Under the pieces are notes generated by a model. That model ran no database searches. It was given only the letters and a program-made list of their open reading frames with translations, and was not told the DNA's origin. A program made the translations under genes and the position numbers. This document shows positions 55,501 to 63,957 of a stretch of DNA of 64,000 bases, piece after piece. Where the stretch lies: assembly GCA_030431475.1 (NCBI GenBank), contig JAUIJD010000009.1, positions 41,253 through 105,252 on the forward strand, read 5' to 3'. This DNA is from Verrucomicrobiia bacterium. GTDB taxonomy: Bacteria > Verrucomicrobiota > Verrucomicrobiia > Verrucomicrobiales > Akkermansiaceae. Within the stretch, counting starts at the first letter, position 1; the number at the start of each line of letters is the position of its first letter.

Positions 55501-56059
55501 CCGACACCTCGTCCGCCGCGTCCTCGGCGGCGACCATGGGAATCCACGAGTCGTCGGGAGTGGTCGACGGGTCGACATCGCCACTGACCAGCCATTCCTG
55601 GACTTCCGGCGGCTTCGGACGTCCTCGTCGATCGACGCGGCTGTCGTTGAGATACTCACGGCTCGCGTGGTGATCGACCACGGCAAGGCCGGGCTCGCCA
55701 GCGGCGAGATCCTCGTCCGGGCGGGTCTTCCAGACGCCGGTCCAGTGCGCGTTGGCGGTATTGGCGGCGAGCAGGTCGGCATCGGCCGTGACCCGCGTGT
55801 CGGGCCCGGCGGCTTTCTGCAGTTGGCCGATCGCCATCACCAAGGCGAGCCGCGCGTTGGCTCGGGCCTCGGCCATCGCGCTCGAGTTGCCGGAGGCCCG
55901 CAGGCTGATGGTGGAAAGACTGAGCAGACCCACGGCCAGCAGAGACAGAAGCACCATGAGGGAGATGGTCACAACCAGCGCGAAGCCGGAGGGGCCTTGC
56001 CTTCGTCGTGGTGACGTAAAGCAATGTTTTGGAGATATTTCGTGATGCATACGGTTCAC
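52508..56059 (-). CDS. Verru_Chthon cassette protein A-like prepilin-type giant (copy 2)
   Basis: 1183 aa. Prepilin leader cut after Gly25 (SG then FALVVTISLMVLLSLLAVGLL), again without Glu at +5. The middle is unlike copy 1 except for IMWNPFNVTL. The C-terminal blocks are shared: FLSLSDFINRR, YFTQGDVLTA, DTFRIRTYGEA...ARAWCEAIVRRTPNYVD and FRWLSPEEM. Length, signal and C-terminus fit the family and a GspK-like tip-pseudopilin fold. No pilus or type II secretion gene is nearby, so the machinery that exports it must be encoded elsewhere (inference). Confidence 0.87.
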   Translation of the reverse strand: MNRMHHEISPKHCFTSPRRRQGPSGFALVVTISLMVLLSLLAVGLLSLSTISLRASGNSSAMAEARANARLALVMAIGQLQKAAGPDTRVTADADLLAANTANAHWTGVWKTRPDEDLAAGEPGLAVVDHHASREYLNDSRVDRRGRPKPPEVQEWLVSGDVDPSTTPDDSWIPMVAAEDAADEVSVPPIELGDDHRMGWWIADENQKALVALPDRNSSDNPAASRLAAQDYDFETFTADGSSTPLVGHADIPASQLESVSSLGSTGLLPLEGKAEINRTLGSLGHHMTTHARGLFVDVKRSGLKQDLSTFLALGDIEATDDLPGLTENDVILPGSHHRMTSPRFGMLKGWADLADELDSESGPASIEPRAPATRHLEIPGSASGPVSDLVNVSKPAIQPVIVEASLGWDFSPYSVDGAPQEYMRGHIYPRLIMWNPFNVTLSAKRYVLMLSHPRYGSFTARGSRINSRGGRFYFDDLCGQPTESFLGFVTEPTELAPGETKVFTPSIDASGGSKLFDKAVAFDPSDYSSNVLTSEQIPGVENFYWNSTVPVPPETDTTRNVAYGFSADMNSFYATPGFSDEFIVCQVDGNSSSIDWGDVNGRGEDFPRVAHFLCQNWGLNRYHKWYGAEKNDHPSNNGTPFREFRPGARDIGSLDNRRPPRLWRRGVRMHWFDDEAEHTATGQKVPAGRYTVPWLASANLRGGLLHHGNWVNIPFASGWQFPGSSSHIYFRQPTDPQLFQSFFPPSPFGAPDDSLPSQATIYDIPRRETGIISMGQLQHAQLSYSSWHPSLVIGHSQSTMNSDLDATVIKDQVRNDSRWEGSKPWDFDALIQKGSGRDVHRGETLVYDLCFEANEALWDRFMLSSLPFNGQSATWDPEDPLPVGRYVLNSDASEWNVDRLRQALAGDASMAFHRAAEFLANDGAFNVNSTSVPAWQALLGSMRDLERPSLDGGESSGSHQLSRSALTAVPGTDAVNSVRQNELWNGFRTLSDSDLNTLATEIVEQVRDRGPFLSLSDFINRRLADDRTTSRSGAIDQAIADARVFNRALQRDGQTDLRDIGSVETAGHRPDNVLYGLPGYFTQGDVLTAIAPAITVRGDTFRIRTYGEAQRSNGSVARAWCEAIVRRTPNYVDPSDDAAKPAISHSRDVAAMGELSQVNLVFGRRFEIVSFRWLSPEEMKKS

Positions 56060-56115
56060 TAAAGTTGCAAGTGCCTACGAAGTCAATAATCTTCGATTTG
56101 GTTAGGTGCCAAAGC

Positions 56116-57945
56116 TCATTTAGCAGATCTCGAGCCAGTTTTTGCGGTCTCGAACGTTTCGGATTGGAGCTGCCAGCTCTTGCCGTCGGGACGTTCCACA
56201 TAGAGCCGGGCGAAATAGCGGGTGTCCGCTTTGAGATTCTTGATTTCGAACCGGACTTTATTGTCGCGGACCGCGGCGAAGGGAGTGGCGTGGGGCCAAG
56301 TGCGATCCGGTGAGAACATCTCAATCAGGGCGGCGGATCCCCGTTTGATCTCCCGGGCCGGATAGGTGAGAGCATCAACCGGGCCATGATAGAGGCGGGC
56401 CCTGGTGTTTTCTCCGGAGTCCGGCAGGTGGAATTCCAGGGTGGCATGGGTCGAGGTCACGTCCGTGATTCGGGTCGGGCCGAATCGTACCGGAAGTTCG
56501 TGCAGTTGCCGGAGTTTGTCGGGTGCGAGGTAGTCGGGCCGGGGGACGTTGTGGGCCGGGGGGGCGGCCGGTGCCTTTGCCGCGTAGTTCTCCATGCCTC
56601 CCGTGGCCATGCCCATCCAGCCCTCGGTGGGGTAGTTGTCCATGTACCAGGTGCGCTTCGAACTGGGCGGTGATCTCCTGGTTCGTCCGGTCGCCATCGC
56701 GGCGAGGTGCGGGGTGCCGTCGCGGTCGATGAACCATCCGCGGCGCTTGATCCGTCGAACGAGGTCGCCGCTGCGTTCGCGCTGGGGTGGGCCGGGAATC
56801 TCACAGAACGAGCCGGTCGATCGCAAAAGACCGCGGGTGGGATCGGGTGCCCGACCACGTTTCGGCGGCTGGCGGCCGGCCGCGAACAGTTTCCAGCGGG
56901 CGGCGGATTCGTCGTAGAAGTAGCCGTAGTAGGTCCACAGGCCGTCGGCGAACTCGGCGCGCAGGGCCTGGATCGTGCGTTCGGCTCCGTCGGGGTAGGC
57001 GACGGCGTCGCGCAGTTTCACACCGGTGCCCTCGTGGGAGAACCAGCTGAAGCTGGCGTCCGGGAGGCCGGTGGCGAGGATGCGCGGCATCTTCTCGAGC
57101 GGGGGAGCGTGGTCGGCGCCGCGGCTGGCAAGCCACATCGAGAAGTTGAAGCTGCCACCTTCGGCGACGCGGCCGCCGGCCTTGAAGGAGGTGCCGAAGT
57201 AGCCGAAGGGCGTGGTCAGGGGGGAGTAGCTCGAGGTTTCGGATACCGAGCGGGTCTCGAAGACCCAAAGATCCGGTGCCTTGCAGCTCTCGGGAGCCGC
57301 GAAGCGCTGGTGCACGGCGGCCGGACGCCAGCGGGCGCGCAGCAGCCGCGCCTTCGCGATCGCGGGTCCCTCAAGGCGGATGAAGTGGAGAAGGGTCGCC
57401 GCCGGCGGGTCGCCGGGAGGGGCTTCGATGGAAAACGTGTGCTTTCCGGGAGTCCCGGCGCCGGGGCTCCATGAGAAGGACTGGGGCTCCGTGCCATCGG
57501 AGGCGGAGGGCTGGAAGGCCGTGCTCTTTTCGCCGAGCCGGAGGGTCCACGATTTGCCGGCATCGTTCTCGGGGACGGTCATCCAAAGGCGGACGGTCAG
57601 GTCTCCGGTCTCCGGAAGCCACAGGTGCCATCTCGCCGTGCCTTTGCTTCCCTTCACCCACTGCAGGTGACCGAAGGAAGTGCGGATGAACGCGTCATCC
57701 CCCTCGATCATCGGCCCCGGATCACCGGCGACGAAGCAGCGGTCGAAGAAGCCGTTGGTGGGGGTCAGGTCGATGCGTTGCCCCACCGCGGGTTGCCCGA
57801 GATACGAGACGATGTTCTCTGCGGACGAATCCGCCGCCGTCTTGAAGGCTTCGGGAGCTGGCAGCCTTGCAGGCCGGGCGTGGTCGGCCGAGCAGAGCGC
57901 GGGGGCCGCAAACAGCAGGGTGGCGAGCAAGGGGTGTCGGGTCAT
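56116..57945 (-). CDS. Large secreted protein, possibly DUF3472-like
   Basis: 609 aa with signal peptide LLATLLFAAPALCSA. Early residues (about 80-200) form a beta-sandwich-like stretch (GTARWHLWLPETGDLTVRLW, GTPGKHTFSIEAPPG). The middle has FGYFGTSFKAGGRVAEGG and FNFSMWLASRG, which recall DUF3472 proteins. The last 120 residues look like a fibronectin-type domain (RITDVTSTHATLEFHLPDSG, FEIKNLKADTRYFARLYVE). It follows the minus-strand PEP-CTERM and anchor-D genes and precedes cassette A copy 2. Family call is tentative; probably a surface or polysaccharide-related protein. Confidence 0.75.
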   Translation of the reverse strand: MTRHPLLATLLFAAPALCSADHARPARLPAPEAFKTAADSSAENIVSYLGQPAVGQRIDLTPTNGFFDRCFVAGDPGPMIEGDDAFIRTSFGHLQWVKGSKGTARWHLWLPETGDLTVRLWMTVPENDAGKSWTLRLGEKSTAFQPSASDGTEPQSFSWSPGAGTPGKHTFSIEAPPGDPPAATLLHFIRLEGPAIAKARLLRARWRPAAVHQRFAAPESCKAPDLWVFETRSVSETSSYSPLTTPFGYFGTSFKAGGRVAEGGSFNFSMWLASRGADHAPPLEKMPRILATGLPDASFSWFSHEGTGVKLRDAVAYPDGAERTIQALRAEFADGLWTYYGYFYDESAARWKLFAAGRQPPKRGRAPDPTRGLLRSTGSFCEIPGPPQRERSGDLVRRIKRRGWFIDRDGTPHLAAMATGRTRRSPPSSKRTWYMDNYPTEGWMGMATGGMENYAAKAPAAPPAHNVPRPDYLAPDKLRQLHELPVRFGPTRITDVTSTHATLEFHLPDSGENTRARLYHGPVDALTYPAREIKRGSAALIEMFSPDRTWPHATPFAAVRDNKVRFEIKNLKADTRYFARLYVERPDGKSWQLQSETFETAKTGSRSAK

Positions 57946-58073
57946 CGAGTGCTGAAAGTGAATGGAGTGAGCCCCGGCCTGCCCGCCGGACGAATCCAGT
58001 GGCGGAGCCGGGGCTCGGTCCTCGCGAAAGATGGAATGAAGCGGAGGACGGTCGTCTGGAGGAGAGCGTGAGC

Positions 58074-58829
58074 TTATCGGCGCCGGCGGAGCAGTCCGAG
58101 AAAACCAAGGGAGCCGAGCAGGGGGAGGGTGGGCTCGGGGATGGCGGTAACCGTCGCGTTGACTTCAAGGTTTCCGACGGCGACGCCGCGTTGGGAAACG
58201 TTGCCGTTCGTGGATCCGGTCGAGACCGGATCGAGGAGGAAGGCGACCGAAGTCTGGGTTCCGATGGAGGTCAGGCTCCAGGACACGGCTGTGGCTGCCG
58301 ATTCCCCACCGTTACCGCCGATCGAAGCACCCGTCTCGGTACCGAGACTCGTCCAGTTCACGCCACCGTCGAGACTGTAGTAGAGGGTCCAGTCGGCGGA
58401 TACCGTCCCCCCGAGGCCGGTGCCTTCGGCGAATGTGTCCGCCGTCGCCAGTTGACCGTCGAAATCCAGCGCGTTTCCGCCGGAGGCGCTGACGGTGAAA
58501 GTGGTCCAGGTGGACTCATTGTCGCCGCCCGAGGCGAGGGGCGTCTCGGCGTCGGATTCGCGATTGGAGCTGAACTGAATCGTCGGCGTGGTGCCGAAGT
58601 CGTTGGTCTTGCGATTGCTGCCGGCTTGGTTCGAGCCACTGAGTGCTCCGATGCCGGTGGCCTGGTCGGTCAGGTCCGTGGTGGTCCAGTCGGTTTGCAA
58701 GGAGGCATCGGTAGACACCACAGCGACGTTGTTGGCGTGGCTGAAGGCGTTGAATCTCGCGACGACGGCCCCTGGGGCGGGGAACGTGGTCATCGCGAGG
58801 GCGATCAGGACGGGGTAGCGATTGGTCAT
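58074..58829 (-). CDS. PEP-CTERM sorting domain protein
   Basis: 251 aa. Signal peptide MTNRYPVLIALAMTTFPAPG, a beta-rich Ser/Thr/Asn body, and a textbook C-terminal PEP-CTERM tail: AIPEPTLPLLGSLGFLGLLRRRR (helix plus Arg cluster). This targets it to an exosortase, which is not in the window. The body (about 40-225) is homologous to residues about 860-1060 of the neighbouring giant protein, down to FSSNRESDAxTPLASGG and DWTLYYSxDGGxxWTSLGT. Probably an extracellular matrix or surface protein. Confidence 0.9.
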   Translation of the reverse strand: MTNRYPVLIALAMTTFPAPGAVVARFNAFSHANNVAVVSTDASLQTDWTTTDLTDQATGIGALSGSNQAGSNRKTNDFGTTPTIQFSSNRESDAETPLASGGDNESTWTTFTVSASGGNALDFDGQLATADTFAEGTGLGGTVSADWTLYYSLDGGVNWTSLGTETGASIGGNGGESAATAVSWSLTSIGTQTSVAFLLDPVSTGSTNGNVSQRGVAVGNLEVNATVTAIPEPTLPLLGSLGFLGLLRRRR

Positions 58830-58859
58830 CGGTTCCAAGTGGGGTTGAGGGTAAGCGGA

Positions 58860-61800
58860 TCAGGGAATCTGCGTCACGAGCAGCCGGGCGAAGATGCTCG
58901 GCTGACCGGTGGGGAGCGTGTAGCTGATCTCGCTCGTGTCGTTCACATCGGGCGTGACGGTTTCCCAAGCGTCCCCGATTCCGAGATCGTCGGACTCTTC
59001 GATCGCGTAGCTGACGTCGCCGTTCGTTACGGCCTCCGCGCCCTTGGTGAAGGTGAGCACGCCGCCGGCGAGAGTGCCGGGCGAGGCTTCAGCGACGAGG
59101 GGGCTGAGTCCGAGCGCATATTCGACGAGGGCGGAGATGCCGTCGTTGTCGTCGCCGTCGTGGTCGGGATCGTTCGGGATGCCGAAGCCGGAGGCCCACG
59201 ATTCGAAACCGGCGGTGCCTGGGGTGACGCTGCCGGCGGTGACCACCAGGTTGTCGAAGCCGACGCCGCGCTGAGCGTCGCTGCCATTGGTGCTGCCGGT
59301 GGAGACCGGGTCGAGGATGAAGTCGACCGGGGCGGTTTGGTTGCCGAGGCTGCTGAGATCCCAGCTGAGGCCGACCGGACCGACGAACTGGCCGGAACCG
59401 GTGGTGCCCGCTCCGGTGAGGGTGCCCAAGCTGGTCCAGGAGCTGCCGCCGTCCGTGCTGTAGTAGAGGGTCCAGTCCGCCGTGACCGTGCCGCCTAGGG
59501 AGGCGTCGTGGTTGGCGTAGGTATCGATTACCGCGGTGCCGCCGGCGAAGTTGATTTCGCCGCCGCCGGAGTCGGGGGTGACGGTGAAGGTGGTCCAGGT
59601 GGATTCGTCGTTGCCGCCAGAGGCGAGTGGCGTTTGCGCATCGCTCTCACGGTTCGAGCTGAAGCGCAGGTAGTCTCCGTCCAGACCGGCGATGAGGCTG
59701 CGGTTGAGCCCACCCTGGTTGCTGCTGCTGCTGGCTCCGGTGCCGGTGGCTTCGTCCAGCAGGATGGAGGTCGTCCAGTCGGTCTGGGACGAGCCGTCGA
59801 TGTCGGCGGTCGTGCCGGCCAGCGAGTCCGGATCGAAGTCGTAGCGGGCCACCACGGTGCCCGCTGGATCGACGAAGGCCGTGAGCGTGACCGTCGGCTC
59901 GGTGTCGTCGAAGTCGTTCGATTCGATGGTCAGCGTCGCCTCGAAGCGGCCGGTCGAGCTGCCGGGGTCGAACTGGACGACGAGGTCGTCGCTGTTGCCC
60001 GGGTTGATCGCACCGGGAGTGGTGAGGATGCTGAACTCGGAGTCGCCCGCAATCGGCGTGCCCGAAATGACGAGGTCCTCGATTTCGCCGTCGTTGGTGA
60101 CGGAAAGGTTGAGCGTCTGCGCGCCCGGTGAGGTCGGCAGCACGCCGAAGTTGACGACGGTGTCAGCGACCAGGATTTCGGGATCGGCGACCGTGATCTC
60201 CAGGGCGACCGTGGTCGGTGATCCCGGGTCGTTGGAGATGATGGTGAGGTTCGTGGTGTAGAGACCGGCACCGGCGTCGGGGCTGAAATCGAAGCTGATG
60301 TTTCCGCTTCCACCGGTCGCGGCGATCGGGGTGTCGAAGTTGATGCTGGAGATCGTCGAGGCGTTTCCGGATCCATCGGTCACCACCGACGAGATGGACA
60401 GCGCGGCGGCTCCGAGATTCTGGATGGGGATGAGGTAGGTGTCGCCGAGGCCGTCATCCGTGAACTCCGCCGGCGAGGTCACCACGAGCTGCGGGTCGGG
60501 CGGCGCGGTTTCCTGACCTCCGAGCGTGATCCGGTCGATGTAGCCGCCCGCTTGGCCGGACGCGCCGTTGGTATTGCCGGTCGTTTGCGGCATCACGGCA
60601 AACGTGACCGGACCCGCGAGCACGCCGAGGCTCCGGACGTCGAAGGTCACCAGCACCTTCTCTTCTTGTCCGGAACCGGTGATCGCCGGGCCGGAAACCG
60701 GGCCGAGGATGAACGGGGAGACGCCATCATCGATCGAGAGGGCGACGTCGTAGGCAGTGGGGCCGTTGAGCGTCGAGTAGGCACCCAGATCGACCGTGAG
60801 CCAGCCGTCGGTCGAAAGGTCCACCGTGTAGCCGCCGACCGGAGTGAGGGTGAAGGTCAGGGCTTCGGTCGGGGCGTCGAGCGTCAGGTCGAGTCCGGTG
60901 TTGGGAGCCTCGCGCCTCGACCATCCGAACGCGCTGCCATCGACCAGTCCGCCGGATTTTGTCGATCCGAACTCGGTCCTTGAGCCGGCGTCGGTCTCGA
61001 CCAGGTCCGCGGCGGTGGAGCCGATCGCGGTATCGGAGCTGGCCAGGTCGCCGGCGCCGCCGGTGAATTCGTAGTCGGCGATCAGGCTCGCCGAAAGCGC
61101 GGTGCTGGCGGTGAGGTCGATGGTCGGGGTCGCCGCGTTGAAGTCGTCGCTCACGATTTCGAGGGTGGCGGGGAAGTCTCCGGGCTGGGTGCCGGGATTG
61201 AAGGTCACCTCGACGACCTGCGAGCCACCGGCCGGCACGCTGAAGGGCAGCGAGGCGGGGTCGGTGATGGAGTAGGCGGCGGCTCCGGCACCGGTGAGAT
61301 TGAGTTCCGAGATCTCCAGCGGCAGGGAGCCGCCTTCGTTGTCGATGGTGAAGGTCAGCGTCTGGGTTCCCGGATTGTTGGCGAGGCTGCCGAAGTCGAT
61401 CGAGGGCACGTCGACGGAGATGATGGGATCCGCGACGTCGATGAAGACGGCGATCAATGCCGGGGAGTCCGCGTCGTTGGACGTGATTTCGAGGTCGAAG
61501 GTGTAGGTGCCGGGACCGATGTCCGGCTCAAAGGTGAAGTCGATGGTGCCGGTATGGGTGCCGCCGATCGGATCGAGTGCGGACGGAGTGGCAACGGGGC
61601 CGGAAGTCACGTCGACGCTGTCGCCACCGACGGCGGCGACCCCGGTGATGGTGAGGGTCTGAGTCGCTCCCAGATTGGAGATCGGAATCGAATAGCTCTC
61701 GGCGGCGCCGTTGTTCGTCAGGTCGACCACCTCGGGTGCGTCGAGCCACGGATCCGGGTTGGAGGTGCTGGTCAGCAGGAGGTTGTCGATCCCGTTCGTC

Positions 61801-62438
61801 TGGGTCGCACCGTTGTAGCCGGCGAGGCTGATGCCGTCGAAGGTGAAGGGGCCGGCGACCGTTTGGGCGGCGAGGGTTTCACCGCCGTCGGACAGGACGA
61901 TGGAAGTCTCGACGCCATCGTAGGTGATCGTCGCCGCGATGGTTTGCAAGGTGCCGGGGCTCGCGAAGGTGGTGAAGGTCGTGCCGCCGCCCATCGAGTC
62001 GTGGAGGCCGACGCCACCGTTGATCTTCTTGCCGATGAAGAACTGGTTGACGCCGCCGTTGGTCAGATAGATGCCGATGCCCCGACCGGCTTGCGTTTCC
62101 GGGCGGATCAGGTCGAAGGAAAGCGTCAACGTTTCCGCCACGCTGCTGGTCGCGGCCGCCGCGAAGGTGCGGTTCTGCTCGGTGTTGGTACCATCGCCCC
62201 CTCCGAGATAGATGGCTTGCTCCGAAATCACTTCGAAGCGGTTGGCGCCAGGATCCGAGTTGCCGGTTTGCCAGCCCCCCTCGGTGGCGTCCCAGCCCGT
62301 GCCGCCCGTGGCGATCGCGTCGACCAACCCGTCGGCGTAGGTGAAGGTTTCTTCGACAAGGGTGGTCTGACCGTGAAGAGCGGCCATGCTCAGGCCTGCC
62401 GCGAAGAGGAGGGATCGTTTTTTCACGATAGGGAGCAT
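58860..62438 (-). CDS. Giant secreted protein with anchor-D repeats and PEP-CTERM-like neighbour domain
   Basis: 1192 aa. A signal peptide is followed by a lectin/LamG-like domain (about 25-225; SFDLIRPETQAGRGIGIYLT). Two tandem anchor-D (HYDIN/ASH-like) blocks follow, at about 230-450 and 650-860, each an A-B pair (VADPIISVDVPSIDFGSLANN, VADPEILVADTVVNFGVLPT) and separated by a jelly-roll region. The domain shared with the next gene is at about 860-1060, then a DHDGDDNDGISALVEYALGL spacer and a final YAIEESDDLGIGDAWE domain. That tail is common on Verrucomicrobial secreted proteins. Its ligand is unknown. Confidence 0.88.
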   Translation of the reverse strand: MLPIVKKRSLLFAAGLSMAALHGQTTLVEETFTYADGLVDAIATGGTGWDATEGGWQTGNSDPGANRFEVISEQAIYLGGGDGTNTEQNRTFAAAATSSVAETLTLSFDLIRPETQAGRGIGIYLTNGGVNQFFIGKKINGGVGLHDSMGGGTTFTTFASPGTLQTIAATITYDGVETSIVLSDGGETLAAQTVAGPFTFDGISLAGYNGATQTNGIDNLLLTSTSNPDPWLDAPEVVDLTNNGAAESYSIPISNLGATQTLTITGVAAVGGDSVDVTSGPVATPSALDPIGGTHTGTIDFTFEPDIGPGTYTFDLEITSNDADSPALIAVFIDVADPIISVDVPSIDFGSLANNPGTQTLTFTIDNEGGSLPLEISELNLTGAGAAAYSITDPASLPFSVPAGGSQVVEVTFNPGTQPGDFPATLEIVSDDFNAATPTIDLTASTALSASLIADYEFTGGAGDLASSDTAIGSTAADLVETDAGSRTEFGSTKSGGLVDGSAFGWSRREAPNTGLDLTLDAPTEALTFTLTPVGGYTVDLSTDGWLTVDLGAYSTLNGPTAYDVALSIDDGVSPFILGPVSGPAITGSGQEEKVLVTFDVRSLGVLAGPVTFAVMPQTTGNTNGASGQAGGYIDRITLGGQETAPPDPQLVVTSPAEFTDDGLGDTYLIPIQNLGAAALSISSVVTDGSGNASTISSINFDTPIAATGGSGNISFDFSPDAGAGLYTTNLTIISNDPGSPTTVALEITVADPEILVADTVVNFGVLPTSPGAQTLNLSVTNDGEIEDLVISGTPIAGDSEFSILTTPGAINPGNSDDLVVQFDPGSSTGRFEATLTIESNDFDDTEPTVTLTAFVDPAGTVVARYDFDPDSLAGTTADIDGSSQTDWTTSILLDEATGTGASSSSNQGGLNRSLIAGLDGDYLRFSSNRESDAQTPLASGGNDESTWTTFTVTPDSGGGEINFAGGTAVIDTYANHDASLGGTVTADWTLYYSTDGGSSWTSLGTLTGAGTTGSGQFVGPVGLSWDLSSLGNQTAPVDFILDPVSTGSTNGSDAQRGVGFDNLVVTAGSVTPGTAGFESWASGFGIPNDPDHDGDDNDGISALVEYALGLSPLVAEASPGTLAGGVLTFTKGAEAVTNGDVSYAIEESDDLGIGDAWETVTPDVNDTSEISYTLPTGQPSIFARLLVTQIP

Positions 62439-62503
62439 GAGGAATTCCTCCCGGGTGTCTTTCCATAATTGCGCTTTATTGTTTTGATTTTCCGCAGGAT
62501 CGG

Positions 62504-63652
62504 GTGCGCATTTGTGAGGTTGTGAAGGTGGGAAACAGTCCGGTTGTCGGGATCGTCATGGATTTCTTCGTCCCCGGCATCATCGAGGGGGCCGGTGCCT
62601 ATGCCCGGGAGTGCGGACTTTCGATTGATTCACGCTGGGCGGTCCGCGCCGACTGGATGCCCGACCAGCCGCGCTGGGATGGGATCATGGTCCACCTCGT
62701 GGATCGGGCCGATGTCTGGGACAAGGTCCGGGCGCTCGGGATTCCCGTATTGAATCTGAGCTCCCGCACCCGCGACGTGCATCCGAAGGTCGAGATCGAC
62801 TCGGCCGCGGCCGGGCGCCGCGCGATCGCCGAGGTGGTGGAGCGGGGGATCAGGAAGGTGGCGATCCTGGACTTCGGGACCGAACCGGTGGCGCTTCGTT
62901 TCAACCTCGGAGTGCGGTGTGAGGCGCGGAAGCGGGACGTATCGATCCGAGGGCTCCCCGGGTGGGATTCCGAGGTGGAATTCGAGACGATGGCACGCTG
63001 CATCGCCCGGAGCCTGGCCGAGCTCGACGGGCAGTTGGCCTTCCTCTGCGCCCATGCCGGAGTGGCCTACTCGGTGCTGAGGCACCTGCAGGAGCTCGGG
63101 ACCGAAGTTCCCGACGAGATCGCGATCGTGGTCCTCGACAAGGACGTGCAGAGAACCGCGGAGATGGCGGCGATGCCGATGAGTGTGGTTCGGCCCGACT
63201 TCTGGGAACACGGCTACGTCGCCGCACGGCTGCTGCACCGCATGCTTCGCGGGCGCGAATATCCGGCGCGCACGCTGATCCGCATCCGCCACACCGACTT
63301 CATCGAGCGCGAAAGCACCGGGCGGCCGACGACGAGGGATCCGTTCGTCAGGAAGGCGCTGCATGGGTTGCAGGAGGGTGAGCTGCGTTCGTTGTCCGTC
63401 GAGGGACTGGTGAGCTACGCAGGCCTTTCGCGGCGGACCCTCGAGCAGCGCTTCAAGAAGGAGGTCGGGACGACCCTGCACCGGGCCATCCTCAAGCGCC
63501 GGATTCGCGAGGCGACGCGCTTGCTCCAGGCTGGTGACGCGACGGTGGGTGAGGTCGGCGATCTCTGCGGCTTTGCCTCGCTGCATTACTTCTCCTCCGC
63601 CTACAAGCGGGAGACGGGCAAGACGCCCGGCAGTGTGAGAAGAGGTGGGTGA
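62504..63652 (+). CDS. XylR-type (PBP plus AraC HTH) transcriptional regulator
   Basis: 382 aa with a GTG start. The N-terminal periplasmic-binding-like sugar-sensing domain (about 12-270) has VGIVMDFFVPGIIEGAGAYA, NLSSRTRDVHPKVEIDS, KVAILDFGTEPVALR and the typical end VVRPDFWEHGYVAARLLHRML. The C-terminal AraC domain (about 290-380) has two helix-turn-helix motifs, LSVEGLVSYAGLSRRTLEQRFKKEV and VGEVGDLCGFASLHYFSSAYKRE. It diverges from the giant anchor-D gene across 65 bases, so it may control that surface operon in response to a sugar (inference). Confidence 0.93.
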   Translation: MRICEVVKVGNSPVVGIVMDFFVPGIIEGAGAYARECGLSIDSRWAVRADWMPDQPRWDGIMVHLVDRADVWDKVRALGIPVLNLSSRTRDVHPKVEIDSAAAGRRAIAEVVERGIRKVAILDFGTEPVALRFNLGVRCEARKRDVSIRGLPGWDSEVEFETMARCIARSLAELDGQLAFLCAHAGVAYSVLRHLQELGTEVPDEIAIVVLDKDVQRTAEMAAMPMSVVRPDFWEHGYVAARLLHRMLRGREYPARTLIRIRHTDFIERESTGRPTTRDPFVRKALHGLQEGELRSLSVEGLVSYAGLSRRTLEQRFKKEVGTTLHRAILKRRIREATRLLQAGDATVGEVGDLCGFASLHYFSSAYKRETGKTPGSVRRGG

Positions 63653-63663
63653 GGGGCGTTCAA

Positions 63664-63957
63664 CGGGGCCGTCTGCCTGACGGGGCGACGGCGTTGCCTT
63701 GAGGTGATGGCTCGAGACCCGCCGTCGCCAGGGCTTTGGCGGGCAGGCGGGATCGAATGGTGGGCGGCGCCCGCCATGCGTCTTGCGGCTTCGCCGGGAA
63801 GGGATTCGCTTTGCTCGCGGGTGCTCGCGTCGCCCTGCATTGCCGACATCCTCCTTCGCTCGTGCCGAGCTGCGGCGGACAGGCGTGTCGGCGGCGGTCG
63901 ATGGGGCCGGTCTGCCTGAAGCGGCGACGGCGTTGCCCTGAGGTGGTGGCTCGAGAC
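63664..63957. repeat. Direct repeat of the tRNA-Phe 3' end and flank
   Basis: Copy A (63664-63717) and copy B (63902-63957) are about 54-56 bases and about 85-90% identical by eye. They share a GGGGCC, GTCTGCCTGA, GCGACGGCGTTGCC and TGGCTCGAGAC run. Copy B continues into the tRNA-Phe gene; copy A stops after about 13 bases of the tRNA 3' end. The roughly 184 bases between them hold no clear coding frame. It may be an attachment-site duplication or a decayed tandem tRNA. Confidence 0.75.

Noticed and set aside
53672..56014. Open frame of 780 codons on the plus strand
   Set aside because: Same situation as above, antisense to cassette A copy 2, with no recognisable domain or signal.
63718..63901. 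Small coding gene between the tRNA repeats
   Set aside because: Open frames here are short and Arg/Ser-rich, with no start context or family resemblance.
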